DNA of 64,000 bases from assembly GCA_013822245.1 (NCBI GenBank), contig PNKE01000054.1:1-64000 (forward strand), read 5' to 3'. The stretch is from Candidatus Solibacter sp. (GTDB lineage: Bacteria > Acidobacteriota > Terriglobia > Bryobacterales > Bryobacteraceae). Positions 28,472 to 37,296 of the stretch are shown here, one piece after another. The notes below the pieces were generated by a model that saw nothing but the letters and a program-made list of their open reading frames with translations, ran no database searches and was not told where the DNA came from. The translations under genes and the position numbers were made by a program. Every line of letters begins with the position of its first letter. Positions within the stretch are counted from its first letter, which is position 1.

Positions 28472-31279
28472 CTACCCTTGGCCGATCAATTCCCGCAAAT
28501 GCCGCCCGGTGTAGGACCCGGCAGACTCAGCGACCTCTTCCGGCGTCCCCTCCGCAACCACCCGCCCCCCCGCGCCGCCGCCCTCAGGCCCCAGGTCAAT
28601 CACATAATCCGCATGCCGGATCACTTCCAGATTGTGCTCGATCACCAGCAGACTCGCACCGTTGTGGATCAGCCTCTCAAACGCATCCAGCAGCTTCGCT
28701 ATATCGTCGAAATGCAGCCCCGTCGTCGGCTCGTCGAACAGATACAGCACACCCTTGTTGCTCGATTGCGACAGATGGCTGGCCAGTTTCAACCTCTGCG
28801 CCTCGCCGCCCGATAGCGTCGTCGCCGACTGTCCCAGCCGCAGATACCCCAGCCCCACATCCGCCAGCGGCTGCAACCGCGATATCAGTTTCGTCTGCCC
28901 GGCGAAGAACGACAGCGCCTCGCGCACCGTCAGGTTCAGCACCTCGTGGATGTTCAGCCCCTTGTACCGGATCTCCAGGATCGACGGCTTATACCGCGTC
29001 CCCCGGCACTCCTCGCAGATCAATTCCACATCCGCCAGGAACTGCATCTCCACCGTCACCGTGCCGTCGCCCTGACACGTCTCACACCGCCCGCCGGCGA
29101 TGTTGAACGAAAAATGCCCGGCCGTCAGCCCGCGCCGGTCCGCCTCCTGTGTCGACGCAAACAGGTCCCGGATCACGTCGAACGCCTTCGAATACGTCAC
29201 CGGGTTCGACCTCGGCGTCCGCCCGATCGGCGACTGATCCACCAGCACCAGCTCGTGAATCATCCCCGCCCCGTCCACCTTCCTGCACGTCGCCGGCTCG
29301 TCATGCACCGCCGCGCCGTCTTTCGACAGATCCCGCTCGTAGCGCCCCTCCAGCGTCTTGTGGATCACCTCGTGCACCAGCGTCGATTTGCCCGATCCCG
29401 ACACCCCCGTCACCACCGTCAACATATCCAGCGGCACCCTGACGTCGATGTTCTTCAGGTTATGCGCCCTGCACCCGCTGAACTCCAGCACCCGTTTCCG
29501 GTTCACCTCCCGCCGCTGCGTCTTCAGCGACGTTTTCAACTCGCCCTTCAGATACCTCGCCGTCAGCGATCCGCTCTTCTTGCCCCCATTGCCCAACAAC
29601 TGCTTCAGCGTCCCGGTGAACGTCACATGCCCGCCCGCCTCGCCCGCGCCCGGTCCGATGTCGACAATATGGTCGGCGGCCCGCATCACGTCGGCGTCGT
29701 GTTCCACCACGAGAATCGTATTCCCAAGATCCCGCAGATCTTTCAAGATGCCGATCAGCCGCCCCGTGTCCCTCGGATGCAGCCCGATCGACGGTTCGTC
29801 CAGCACGTAACAAGCCCCCACCAGCCTCGACCCCAGACACGTCGCCAGTTGGATCCTCTGCGCCTCGCCGCCCGACAGCGTCGCCGACAGCCGGTCCAGC
29901 GTCAGATACGACAACCCGACATCGTTCAGGAACTTCAGCCGCTGCCGGATCTCCACCAGCACCTTCTGCGCAATCGCCGCCTGCTCCGGCGCCATCTCCA
30001 GGCCGTCGAAAAACGCCGCCGCCTCGGCGATGTTCATCGCGTTCACTCCGCCAATCGTCCGCCCGCCCATCCTCACATTCAACGCTTCGGGCCGCAGCCT
30101 CGCGCCCTGGCATGCCGGGCACTCCGTATACCCCCTGTACCGGGCGATAAACGCCCGCACATGGACCTTGTACTTCTTCTTCTCGACTTCGGCGAAAAAC
30201 CGCCTCACCCCCTGCTTCACCGCCTGCCGCTCGGCCGCGTCGAGTTGTTCATAGGCAACGTCCATGCGAACCGGGCCCCTGTTGAGCAGGATGAACGACC
30301 CGAGCCCCCAGTCGTAGTTGGGCTTCGTCCACGGATCCACCGCCCCGCCGTTGATTGATTTCGACGGGTCCGGCACAATCAGCCCCATGTCGTAGTCCAC
30401 CGTGTTGCCGAACCCCTGGCAGTTCGGGCACGCCCCATACGGGTTGTTGAAACTGAACAGCGACGGCTCCGGCGTCAGAAACTCGATGTCGCACTTCTTA
30501 CAGGCAAACCGTTCGGAAAACCGCAGCCGCACAGGCTCCGCCTCGCCCGCCTGTTCGAAAATCACCTCGCCGGCTTCGCGGTAACACACCTCGGTGGTGT
30601 CCACAATCCGCTGCCGCTCGCCCTCGCGCACCACAAACCGATCCGCCAGCACGTGAACCGGGCGCGAAAAATCGACATCCAACAGCGACTCGGGCGTCGA
30701 AAACTCGAACACGCGCCCGTCCTGATACAGCCGTCCGAATCCCCGTTTCCGCAGATCAAAGAGATGGTCCCGCAACTCCGACGTGTTGCCCTCGTGCGTC
30801 GTCTTCACCGGGAACAGCGCGTACCACCGCGACCCGTCCGCCTGCTCCATCATCCGCCGGGCGACGGGGTCCACCGTATCGCGATCCACCCGTTCGCCGC
30901 AGCCGGGGCAATATGTTTCGCCGGCGCGGGCGAAAAGCAGCCGCAGGTAGTCATAGACCTCGGTGGACGTGGCTACCGTGGAGCGCGGATTCCGGGTCGT
31001 GTTCTTCTGCCGGATGGCGACTGGCGGCGAAAGCCCCAGGATTTCGTCCACATCCGGCTTCTCCATCCGCTCCAGGAACTGCCGCGCATACGCCGACAAC
31101 GATTCCACATACCGCCGCTGCCCCTCGGCATAGATCGTGTCAAACACCAGCGACGACTTGCCCGATCCGGACAATCCCGTCACCACCGTCAGCTTTTCGT
31201 GCGGCAGATCGAGCGAGATGCTTTTCAGGTTGTGGACCCGCGCTCCGCGGATCGTCAGGAAGTCGTCTTTCGGGGCCAC
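28472..31279 (-). CDS. uvrA: Excinuclease ABC subunit A
   Basis: The product (935 residues from this start) is the DNA-damage sensor of nucleotide excision repair. It has two ABC ATPase modules with Walker [10 protein letters not shown] and GVSGSGKST, signature segments LSGGEAQR in both halves, and zinc-binding cysteines in [26 protein letters not shown] and [10 protein letters not shown]. The UvrB-binding region [12 protein letters not shown] stands at the N-terminus. The start is uncertain: GTG at 31279 gives [12 protein letters not shown], typical of UvrA, while GTG at 31315 adds 12 residues. It is divergent from mutY, and TACAAT (31325-31320) may be its -10. Confidence 0.95.
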   Translation of the reverse strand: MAPKDDFLTIRGARVHNLKSISLDLPHEKLTVVTGLSGSGKSSLVFDTIYAEGQRRYVESLSAYARQFLERMEKPDVDEILGLSPPVAIRQKNTTRNPRSTVATSTEVYDYLRLLFARAGETYCPGCGERVDRDTVDPVARRMMEQADGSRWYALFPVKTTHEGNTSELRDHLFDLRKRGFGRLYQDGRVFEFSTPESLLDVDFSRPVHVLADRFVVREGERQRIVDTTEVCYREAGEVIFEQAGEAEPVRLRFSERFACKKCDIEFLTPEPSLFSFNNPYGACPNCQGFGNTVDYDMGLIVPDPSKSINGGAVDPWTKPNYDWGLGSFILLNRGPVRMDVAYEQLDAAERQAVKQGVRRFFAEVEKKKYKVHVRAFIARYRGYTECPACQGARLRPEALNVRMGGRTIGGVNAMNIAEAAAFFDGLEMAPEQAAIAQKVLVEIRQRLKFLNDVGLSYLTLDRLSATLSGGEAQRIQLATCLGSRLVGACYVLDEPSIGLHPRDTGRLIGILKDLRDLGNTILVVEHDADVMRAADHIVDIGPGAGEAGGHVTFTGTLKQLLGNGGKKSGSLTARYLKGELKTSLKTQRREVNRKRVLEFSGCRAHNLKNIDVRVPLDMLTVVTGVSGSGKSTLVHEVIHKTLEGRYERDLSKDGAAVHDEPATCRKVDGAGMIHELVLVDQSPIGRTPRSNPVTYSKAFDVIRDLFASTQEADRRGLTAGHFSFNIAGGRCETCQGDGTVTVEMQFLADVELICEECRGTRYKPSILEIRYKGLNIHEVLNLTVREALSFFAGQTKLISRLQPLADVGLGYLRLGQSATTLSGGEAQRLKLASHLSQSSNKGVLYLFDEPTTGLHFDDIAKLLDAFERLIHNGASLLVIEHNLEVIRHADYVIDLGPEGGGAGGRVVAEGTPEEVAESAGSYTGRHLRELIGQG

Positions 31280-31336
31280 TGTTTTGGGATGAAGGGACTG
31301 GACGGGAGAATCCACTAAGATTGTACCAATCCCCTT

Positions 31337-32350
31337 ATGATCCACCCCCGCGACGCCCGGCGTTTGCTCATGGACTGGTTCCAGTCCGCCCGCCGCGACC
31401 TGCCCTGGCGGCGCACGCGCGACCCCTGGCGCATCCTGCTCAGCGAGGTCATGCTCCAGCAGACCCGTGTCTCCGTCGTCATCCCCTACTACGAACGCTT
31501 CCTCGACCGTTACCCCACTCCCGCCGCCCTCGCCGCCGCCCCCGAAGCCCAAGCCCTCGCCCTCTGGAGCGGACTCGGCTACTACGCCCGCGCCCGCAAT
31601 CTCCAGCGCGCGGCCACCGAAATCGCCGCCCGCGGCGTATTTCCAACAACTTACGAGGAGATCGCCTCGCTGCCCGGCGTCGGAGACTATACCGCCGCCG
31701 CCGTCGCCTCCATCGCCTTCGGTTCGCCCCATGCAGTCCTCGACGGTAACGTCGTCCGCGTTCTGGCCCGCTTCACCGCCGAAACCCGCGACGTTCAGGC
31801 CCAGTCGGTCCGTGTCCGCCTCAAGGAAGAGGCCCAGCGCCTGCTCGACCCGGCTCGCCCCGGCGACTTCAACCAGGCCATGATGGAACTCGGCGCCACC
31901 CTCTGCCTGCCCAAGACCCCCCAGTGCCTCCTCTGCCCGTGGCGCGACCACTGCCAGGCCCGCGCCCTCGGCCGTGAACAGGAGTTGCCCGTCAAGGGCC
32001 GCAAACGCGAACCTGTCAAACTCCAGATCACCCTTCTCATCGTCGAACGGGAATCCGGCGCCAAACGCTTCGTCCTTATGAAACAGCGCGGCGCCCATGA
32101 AAGCCGCCTCCAGGGTTTCTGGGAACTGCCCGAGGAGCGCGATCTGCCACACGCCGTCCGCGGCGTCCGCCTCGGCGAATTCAAACACTCCATCACCCGC
32201 CACGACTACACAATCGAAGTGTTCACCGCCACGCTCTCCCGCGCCGGACGCGGCCACCGCTGGATCGCCATGGATTCGCTCGATTCCCTCCCCCTGGCCA
32301 CCACCGCCCGCAAAGCTCTCGCGCTGCGAAACGATCTGTATACCCCTTGA
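31337..32350 (+). CDS. mutY: A/G-specific adenine glycosylase
   Basis: The 337-residue enzyme removes adenine mispaired with 8-oxoguanine. It has the helix-hairpin-helix and catalytic region LPGVGDYTAAAVASIAFG followed by the conserved Asp in VLDGNVVRVLAR. A 4Fe-4S loop reads CLPKTPQCLLCPWRDHC (C-x6-C-x2-C-x5-C). The C-terminal NUDIX-like domain (from about 220) reads the 8-oxoG side. EVMLQQTRV is the expected N-terminal motif. The ATG at 31337 is 57 bases from the chosen uvrA start on the other strand, giving a paired repair locus. Confidence 0.96.
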   Translation: MIHPRDARRLLMDWFQSARRDLPWRRTRDPWRILLSEVMLQQTRVSVVIPYYERFLDRYPTPAALAAAPEAQALALWSGLGYYARARNLQRAATEIAARGVFPTTYEEIASLPGVGDYTAAAVASIAFGSPHAVLDGNVVRVLARFTAETRDVQAQSVRVRLKEEAQRLLDPARPGDFNQAMMELGATLCLPKTPQCLLCPWRDHCQARALGREQELPVKGRKREPVKLQITLLIVERESGAKRFVLMKQRGAHESRLQGFWELPEERDLPHAVRGVRLGEFKHSITRHDYTIEVFTATLSRAGRGHRWIAMDSLDSLPLATTARKALALRNDLYTP

Positions 32351-32368
32351 CCCAGAGAGGGGTATATA
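32337..32368. repeat. Inverted repeat across the mutY stop
   Basis: TGTATACCCCT (32337-32347) pairs with AGGGGTATATA (32358-32368), with one G-T pair, around a 10-base loop that contains the mutY stop codon. No T-run follows, so it is more likely an operator or mRNA structure than a terminator. The next gene starts 41 bases later. Confidence 0.55.
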
Positions 32369-32409
32369 CAAGCCCTCCTGATTCCGCATATGCTGCCAAC
32401 AGAACAACC

Positions 32410-33297
32410 ATGTCCCGCCTGTCCTGGGACGTCCTGGCCTGGGCGTTGGCCTGCCTGCCAATGGCGGCCTCCGATCCGCCCAAAGGGGTGCCGACCTACT
32501 CGAAGGCCAGCGTCGTCCAACTCGCCAGTCTTGCGCCCGGCCCCGTCGCGCCCAATTCGCTCATGGCCATCTTCGGCAAAGAGCTAGCCTGGGTCACCGC
32601 CGCCCGCCCCAGTGGGGACGAAACCGTCAGGACCCTCCCGCTACTCCTCTCCGGCACCGGCGTCATGGTCTCGGTCAACGGGCTTGCCGCCCCCATCGAG
32701 ATGGTCTCGCCCGAGCAAGTCAACTTCCTGATTCCCGCTAACCTGTTGCCTGGAAAGGCGGAAGTTCGCTTGGTCATGAACGGTCGCGCCGGCCCGGTTG
32801 TGGAATTGGACGTCGTCAAAGCCGCTCCGGCGGTCTTCACCCTCGAAGAGGGCGTCGCCCTGGCCCGCCACGAAGACACCTTCGAATGGGTCGACCGCGT
32901 ACGCCCCGCCCAGCCCGGCGAGTGGATCCGCCTTTACGTCTCCGGACTCGGCCAGACCGTCCCGTCGCTCGCCTACCGTGAACTGCCCCGGAAAGAAGCC
33001 GAGATCCAGCTTCGCGATCACCTTTCGCTTATCGTCGGCGGCGTCGAACTCACCGGCGAGTGGATCGCCTATGCCGGGGTCATGCCCGGTTTCCCCGGCC
33101 TCTACGAAATCCGCTTCCAGATGCCGGAGACCATCGAGGGCGATCCGCGGATCATTGTACGCATAATTGACCGCACCAGCCAGGAGGGAGTTCGCTTGGT
33201 CACGCTCGCCGAACCCCCGCCGGTCGTCGTGCCCGTCGAGCCGGAGCCTGAAGATCCCGAATCCCCCGAAGATCCCGAAGATCCGGACCAGCCGTAA
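32410..33297 (+). CDS. Exported TIGR03437-type (Solibacter C-terminal domain) protein
   Basis: The 295-residue product has a signal peptide (MSRLSWDVLAWALACLPMAA). It is mostly one domain of the TIGR03437 type: LASLAPGPVAPNSLMAIFGKEL, VSVNGLAAPIEMVSPEQVNFLIP, then GEWIRLYVSGLGQTVPSL. This domain is usually the C-terminal piece of larger secreted proteins in Solibacter relatives; here it makes up nearly the whole protein. The end is an acidic proline-rich tail of repeated E/D-P units (EPEPEDPESPEDPEDPDQP). Function is unknown. The ATG at 32410 is chosen for the signal; the reading frame is open 21 codons earlier. Confidence 0.83.
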   Translation: MSRLSWDVLAWALACLPMAASDPPKGVPTYSKASVVQLASLAPGPVAPNSLMAIFGKELAWVTAARPSGDETVRTLPLLLSGTGVMVSVNGLAAPIEMVSPEQVNFLIPANLLPGKAEVRLVMNGRAGPVVELDVVKAAPAVFTLEEGVALARHEDTFEWVDRVRPAQPGEWIRLYVSGLGQTVPSLAYRELPRKEAEIQLRDHLSLIVGGVELTGEWIAYAGVMPGFPGLYEIRFQMPETIEGDPRIIVRIIDRTSQEGVRLVTLAEPPPVVVPVEPEPEDPESPEDPEDPDQP

Positions 33298-33364
33298 CAG
33301 CTCGTTTGGCCACGCCAGGGTTGCCCATCGTCCGAAGGCTTCGATACGATGGAAGTTCAATCCC

Positions 33365-34537
33365 ATGTTACGTTTCGAAACCGCCGGCGAGTCGCATGGC
33401 GAGTGTCTCGTGGCTACGTTGACCGGTCTGCCCGCGGGAGTCCCGGTCGATCTCGCCGCGGTCAATCGCGAACTCTGGCGCCGCCAACAGGGCTTCGGCC
33501 GCGGCGGCCGGATGAAGATCGAGACCGACACCGCCGAACTCGTCGCCGGCGTCCGCCACTCGCAAACTACCGGCGCGCCCATCGCCGTCATCGTCCGCAA
33601 CAGCGACTGGAAGAACTGGACCGACGTCCTCCCAGTCGAAAATCAACCGGACAGTGAAGATAAGAAGAAAAAGCTCACCCGCCCCCGCCCCGGCCACGCC
33701 GATCTCGCCGGCTGCCTGAAGTACAACCTCCCCGAAGCCCGCTACATCCTCGAACGAGCCAGCGCCCGCGAGACCGCCGCCCGCGTCGCCATCGGCGCCC
33801 TGGCCAAACAGTACCTCGCCTGCTTTGGCATCGAAGTTCTCAGCCACGTCATCCAGGTGGGCACGGCCCGTCTCGAACGCCCCGCCTCCTGGGAAGAGAT
33901 CGCCGAACTCAGCCGCCGCGGCGAAATCCTGCTCGGCTGCGTCGACCCCGACGCCGAAACCCGTATGAAGGCCGTCGTCGATGAAGCGTACAAGACGGGC
34001 GACACCGTCGGCGGGATCTTTGAAGTCCGCGCCAAGGGCCTGCCGCCGGGGCTGGGTTCGCATATCGCCTGGGACACGCGGCTGGACGGGCAACTGGCGC
34101 AGGCGATCCTTTCGATTCAGGCAGTGAAGGGCGTCATCATCGGCGACGCCGACGAGGCGGCCTGGAACTGGGGCTCGAAGGTCCAGGACGAAATCTCTTA
34201 CGACAAAACGGAACGCGCCTTCCACCGCGGCGCAAACAAGGCCGGCGGCCTGGAAGGCGGCATCACCAACGGCGAGCAACTCGTCGTCAAAGGCCTGCTG
34301 AAACCGATTTCCACCCTCCGCCGCCCGCTCGCCTCGGTCGACCTGGAGACGCGGGACCCGTCTCAGGCGGCTTACGAGCGCAGCGACGTGGCCGTCGTCC
34401 CCGCCGCCGGCGTCGTCGGCGAGGCCATGGTGGCGCTGGTTCTGGCCCGCGCCATGGCCGGGAAATTTGGCGGCGACTCGCTCACTGAGTCGCGACGAAA
34501 TTTCGACGGCTACATCCAACAGGTTAGAGACTACTGA
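33365..34537 (+). CDS. aroC: Chorismate synthase
   Basis: The 390-residue protein catalyses the last shikimate step, EPSP to chorismate, using reduced FMN. It shows the N-terminal signature GESHGECLVATLTGLPAGV, the FMN-binding GRGGRMKIETD, RASARETAARVAIGA and the late R-P-x-S-x-D stretch RRPLASVDLETR. A short KKKK insert lies near residue 100. It is the first gene of a tight four-gene run; its TGA shares one base with the def start (TGATG), a sign of coupled translation. Confidence 0.97.
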   Translation: MLRFETAGESHGECLVATLTGLPAGVPVDLAAVNRELWRRQQGFGRGGRMKIETDTAELVAGVRHSQTTGAPIAVIVRNSDWKNWTDVLPVENQPDSEDKKKKLTRPRPGHADLAGCLKYNLPEARYILERASARETAARVAIGALAKQYLACFGIEVLSHVIQVGTARLERPASWEEIAELSRRGEILLGCVDPDAETRMKAVVDEAYKTGDTVGGIFEVRAKGLPPGLGSHIAWDTRLDGQLAQAILSIQAVKGVIIGDADEAAWNWGSKVQDEISYDKTERAFHRGANKAGGLEGGITNGEQLVVKGLLKPISTLRRPLASVDLETRDPSQAAYERSDVAVVPAAGVVGEAMVALVLARAMAGKFGGDSLTESRRNFDGYIQQVRDY

Positions 34538-35052
34538 TGGTATTGAAGATCCGCAAGTACGGCGATCCCGTATTGGAGACGCCCTGTGACGCCGTGACCG
34601 AGTTCGGCACCGACGAATTGAAGCAACTCGTCGACAATATGTTTGAGACCATGTACGCCAACAAGGGCGTCGGCCTCGCTGCCCCCCAGGTCGGCGTTTC
34701 CAAGCGCCTTACGGTGATCGACCCCTCGGCCGGCGAGGACCCCAACGCCAAAATTGTCCTGGTCAACCCGGAACTGGTGAAGTTGGAAGGCCGCCAGGTG
34801 GGCGAAGAGGGCTGTCTCTCGATTCCCGGCTTCCGTGAAGACGTCAAACGCGCCCTGCGAGTAAGAGTGAAGGCGAAAAACGCTGCCGGCGAACCGGTCG
34901 AACTGGAAGGCGAGGAGCTTCTCGCCCGCGCCATCCAGCATGAACACGACCACCTCAACGGGGTCCTCTTCCTCAAGCACCTCAGCCCGCTCAAGCGCGA
35001 CATGATCCGCCGCAAGATCCGCAAGCTGCAACAAGCCGGCGAGTGGGACTAA
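34537..35052 (+). CDS. def: Peptide deformylase
   Basis: The 171-residue enzyme removes the formyl group from new proteins. All three metal/active-site motifs are present: GVGLAAPQVG, EEGCLSIPGF (Cys ligand) and QHEHDHLNGVLF (two His ligands and Glu). The start overlaps the aroC stop by one base. fmt, which adds the formyl group that Def removes, follows after 5 bases; this is a common functional pairing. Confidence 0.97.
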   Translation: MVLKIRKYGDPVLETPCDAVTEFGTDELKQLVDNMFETMYANKGVGLAAPQVGVSKRLTVIDPSAGEDPNAKIVLVNPELVKLEGRQVGEEGCLSIPGFREDVKRALRVRVKAKNAAGEPVELEGEELLARAIQHEHDHLNGVLFLKHLSPLKRDMIRRKIRKLQQAGEWD

Positions 35053-35057
35053 GCGCG

Positions 35058-35984
35058 ATGCGACTGGTCTTCCTCGGTACACCGGAGTTTGCCGTACCCA
35101 CTCTGGAAGCCCTGGTCGAGGCGGGACACGCAGTCGCCGCCGTCTATACCCAACCAGACCGCCCCAAGGGCCGGGGCCAGCAAGTGGCCTTCCCGCCGGT
35201 CAAGGAATGCGCCCTGCGTCTGGGCCTTGAAGTCCGCCAACCCCTTAAAATCCGTACTTGCCTTGACGAACTGGCCGCTATCGACGCCGGCGCCATGGTG
35301 GTGGTCGGCTACGGCCAGATCATCCCGCAGCCGATCATCGACCTGCCCCGCTTCGGCATCTTCAACGTCCACGCCTCACTGCTGCCCAAATACCGCGGCG
35401 CCGCGCCGATCCAATGGGCCGTGGCCAACGGCGAGACCGTCACCGGCGTGGCCATCATGCAGATCGAAGCCGGCCTGGACACCGGTCCGGTCTTCGACGT
35501 TGCCAGCACGGAGATCGGCCCCGAGGAGACTTCGCTCGACCTCGCCCCGCGCCTCGCCTCGATGGGCGCCCGGTTGATGGTGGATGTCCTTCATCGAGTG
35601 GAAGCGGGCATCGCCGTGGCTGTCCCGCAGGACCACCGCCACGCCACTCTGGCCCCGATCCTCAAGAAGGAAGACGGGCTGATTGACTGGCCGCGCCCGG
35701 CTGCCGAGATCCACAACCGTTCCCGTGGATTCCTGCCCTGGCCCGGCGCCTGGACCGCTTTCCGCGGCGAGCGGCTCAATGTCTGGAAGTGCCGGCCCGC
35801 CGGGGTGGAAGCCGCGGGCCCGCCCGGCAAATTGACGGTGAAGAACAGGCGGCTATTCGCCTCCTGCGGTGCTGGAACCGCGCTAGAATTGATCGAGGTC
35901 CAGCAGGAGGGCCGCAAGCGCGTGACGGCGGAAGCCTTCATCAATGGAGCGCGCATCGCGGGCGAGGACCGGCTCGGGGAGTAA
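35058..35984 (+). CDS. fmt: Methionyl-tRNA formyltransferase
   Basis: The 308-residue enzyme formylates initiator Met-tRNA using 10-formyl-THF. The N-terminal catalytic domain has FLGTPEFAVP, FNVHASLLPKYRGAAPIQWA (catalytic Asn and His) and GLDTGPV (Asp). The C-terminal OB-like domain includes AEIHNRSRGFLPWPGAW. The ATG at 35058 gives MRLVFLGTPEF, the normal N-terminus; an earlier ATG at 35043 would overlap def. argJ follows immediately. Confidence 0.97.
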   Translation: MRLVFLGTPEFAVPTLEALVEAGHAVAAVYTQPDRPKGRGQQVAFPPVKECALRLGLEVRQPLKIRTCLDELAAIDAGAMVVVGYGQIIPQPIIDLPRFGIFNVHASLLPKYRGAAPIQWAVANGETVTGVAIMQIEAGLDTGPVFDVASTEIGPEETSLDLAPRLASMGARLMVDVLHRVEAGIAVAVPQDHRHATLAPILKKEDGLIDWPRPAAEIHNRSRGFLPWPGAWTAFRGERLNVWKCRPAGVEAAGPPGKLTVKNRRLFASCGAGTALELIEVQQEGRKRVTAEAFINGARIAGEDRLGE

Positions 35985-35988
35985 TCAA

Positions 35989-37155
35989 TTGAAGTTGCCG
36001 TTGGGTTACCGCTATTCGGCGTTGTATGCCGGGATCCGAAAAGTCACCAAGGCCGACCTGGCCCTGATCGTCTCCGATGCGCCCGCCACCGCGGCGGCCG
36101 TCTTCACGACGAATCTGGTGCAGGCCGCGCCGGTTCGCCTGGCGCGAAACAACCTGGAAGCCTCGGGCGGCGTGGTGCGTGCCGTGCTCATCAACGCCGG
36201 CAACGCCAACTGCGCCACGCGCACCGGCGACAAGGTGGCGCTGGCGACCACCAAGGCTCTGGCCAGGGAACTGAAGTGTCCCGCCTCGCACGTCTTCCCG
36301 GCATCGACCGGCGTGATCGGCGTCGAAATGGAAGCCAATAAAGTGGTCGAGGCCGTTCCAGAACTGGTTCAGGGTCTCGATGCAGGCCAATTTGACGCAG
36401 CCGCCGACGCCATCATGACCACCGATCTGGTCCGCAAGACGGCATCGACCGAGGTCGAGGGCATCCGCATCGCCGGCATGACCAAAGGCTCGGGCATGAT
36501 CCATCCGAACATGGCGACGACGCTGGCGTTCGTGATGACCGACGCCGCCGTGGCGGCCGCGTCGCTGCGGGTGATGCTGAAGCGGGCCGTCGAGCGAAGC
36601 TACAACCGGCTGAGCGTGGACGGCGACATGAGCACGAACGACACGCTGCTGGTCATGGCCAACGGCGCCTCGGGCAAGCGCGTCACCCAGGCCAACCGGG
36701 CGATGTTTGAAGAGGCGCTGGCCGAGGTCTGCGAATCGCTCGCGCGCCAGATCGCGGCCGACGGCGAAGGCGCCCGGAAACTGGTGGAAATCGAGGTCGC
36801 CGGCGCCAGGGACAATGAAACCGCGGCCCGCATTGCCCGCGCCATCGCCAACTCCCCGCTGGTGAAGACCGCCATCGCCGGCGGCGACCCGAACTGGGGC
36901 CGTATCCTTTCGGCAGCCGGGGCGTCGGGCGCGATGTTCGATCCCGGCGCGGTCGATATCTGGCTGCAGTGCGTCAAGGTCTGCCGCAAAGGCCTCGCGG
37001 CGCAGTATGACGAGGAGTCCCTCATCAAGGCGCTTCGCAACCGGGAGATCGGCATGAAGTTCCACATCGCAGGCGGTGGACTGGGCCAGGCCCGCTTCTG
37101 GACCTGCGATTTGACCAAGGGCTACATCGAAATCAACGGCAGCTACCGGACATAG
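35989..37155 (+). CDS. argJ: Glutamate N-acetyltransferase / ornithine acetyltransferase
   Basis: The 388-residue protein recycles the acetyl group in arginine synthesis, moving it from acetylornithine to glutamate. The autocleavage site is in KGSGMIHPNMATTLAF, where the Thr after MA becomes the N-terminal nucleophile of the beta chain. GDPNWGRILSAAG lies near the end. The TTG at 35989 is preferred because it gives KLPLGYRYSALYAG, a normal N-terminus, and has GGGGAG upstream. An in-frame ATG at 35944 lies inside fmt. It is the last gene of the aroC-def-fmt-argJ run. Confidence 0.95.
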   Translation: MKLPLGYRYSALYAGIRKVTKADLALIVSDAPATAAAVFTTNLVQAAPVRLARNNLEASGGVVRAVLINAGNANCATRTGDKVALATTKALARELKCPASHVFPASTGVIGVEMEANKVVEAVPELVQGLDAGQFDAAADAIMTTDLVRKTASTEVEGIRIAGMTKGSGMIHPNMATTLAFVMTDAAVAAASLRVMLKRAVERSYNRLSVDGDMSTNDTLLVMANGASGKRVTQANRAMFEEALAEVCESLARQIAADGEGARKLVEIEVAGARDNETAARIARAIANSPLVKTAIAGGDPNWGRILSAAGASGAMFDPGAVDIWLQCVKVCRKGLAAQYDEESLIKALRNREIGMKFHIAGGGLGQARFWTCDLTKGYIEINGSYRT

Positions 37156-37178
37156 TCCGCATTCCCCGCCAGCACCCG

Positions 37179-37203
37179 GGGTGCCTTGCGGATGCGGGCA
37201 CCC
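37179..37203. terminator. Possible bidirectional hairpin between argJ and glnE
   Basis: GGGTGCC (37179-37185) pairs with GGCACCC (37197-37203) over 7 bp in the 141-base gap between convergent genes; a second option GCACCC/GGGTGC overlaps it. No T-run is present. Confidence 0.4.
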
Positions 37204-37296
37204 TGTCCACTCGCGTCGTTGTTCGCACACTCTCCACTGCGTCGCGCTTCGGGCGTGTGGCGAGATGTGCCGGCGATTCCGCTCATCCGACCCAAT

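Noticed and set aside
32348-32367. TTGACC and TATATA as a promoter after mutY
   Set aside because: The spacing is only 10 bases, too short for sigma-70; the symmetry of the inverted repeat explains the sequence better.
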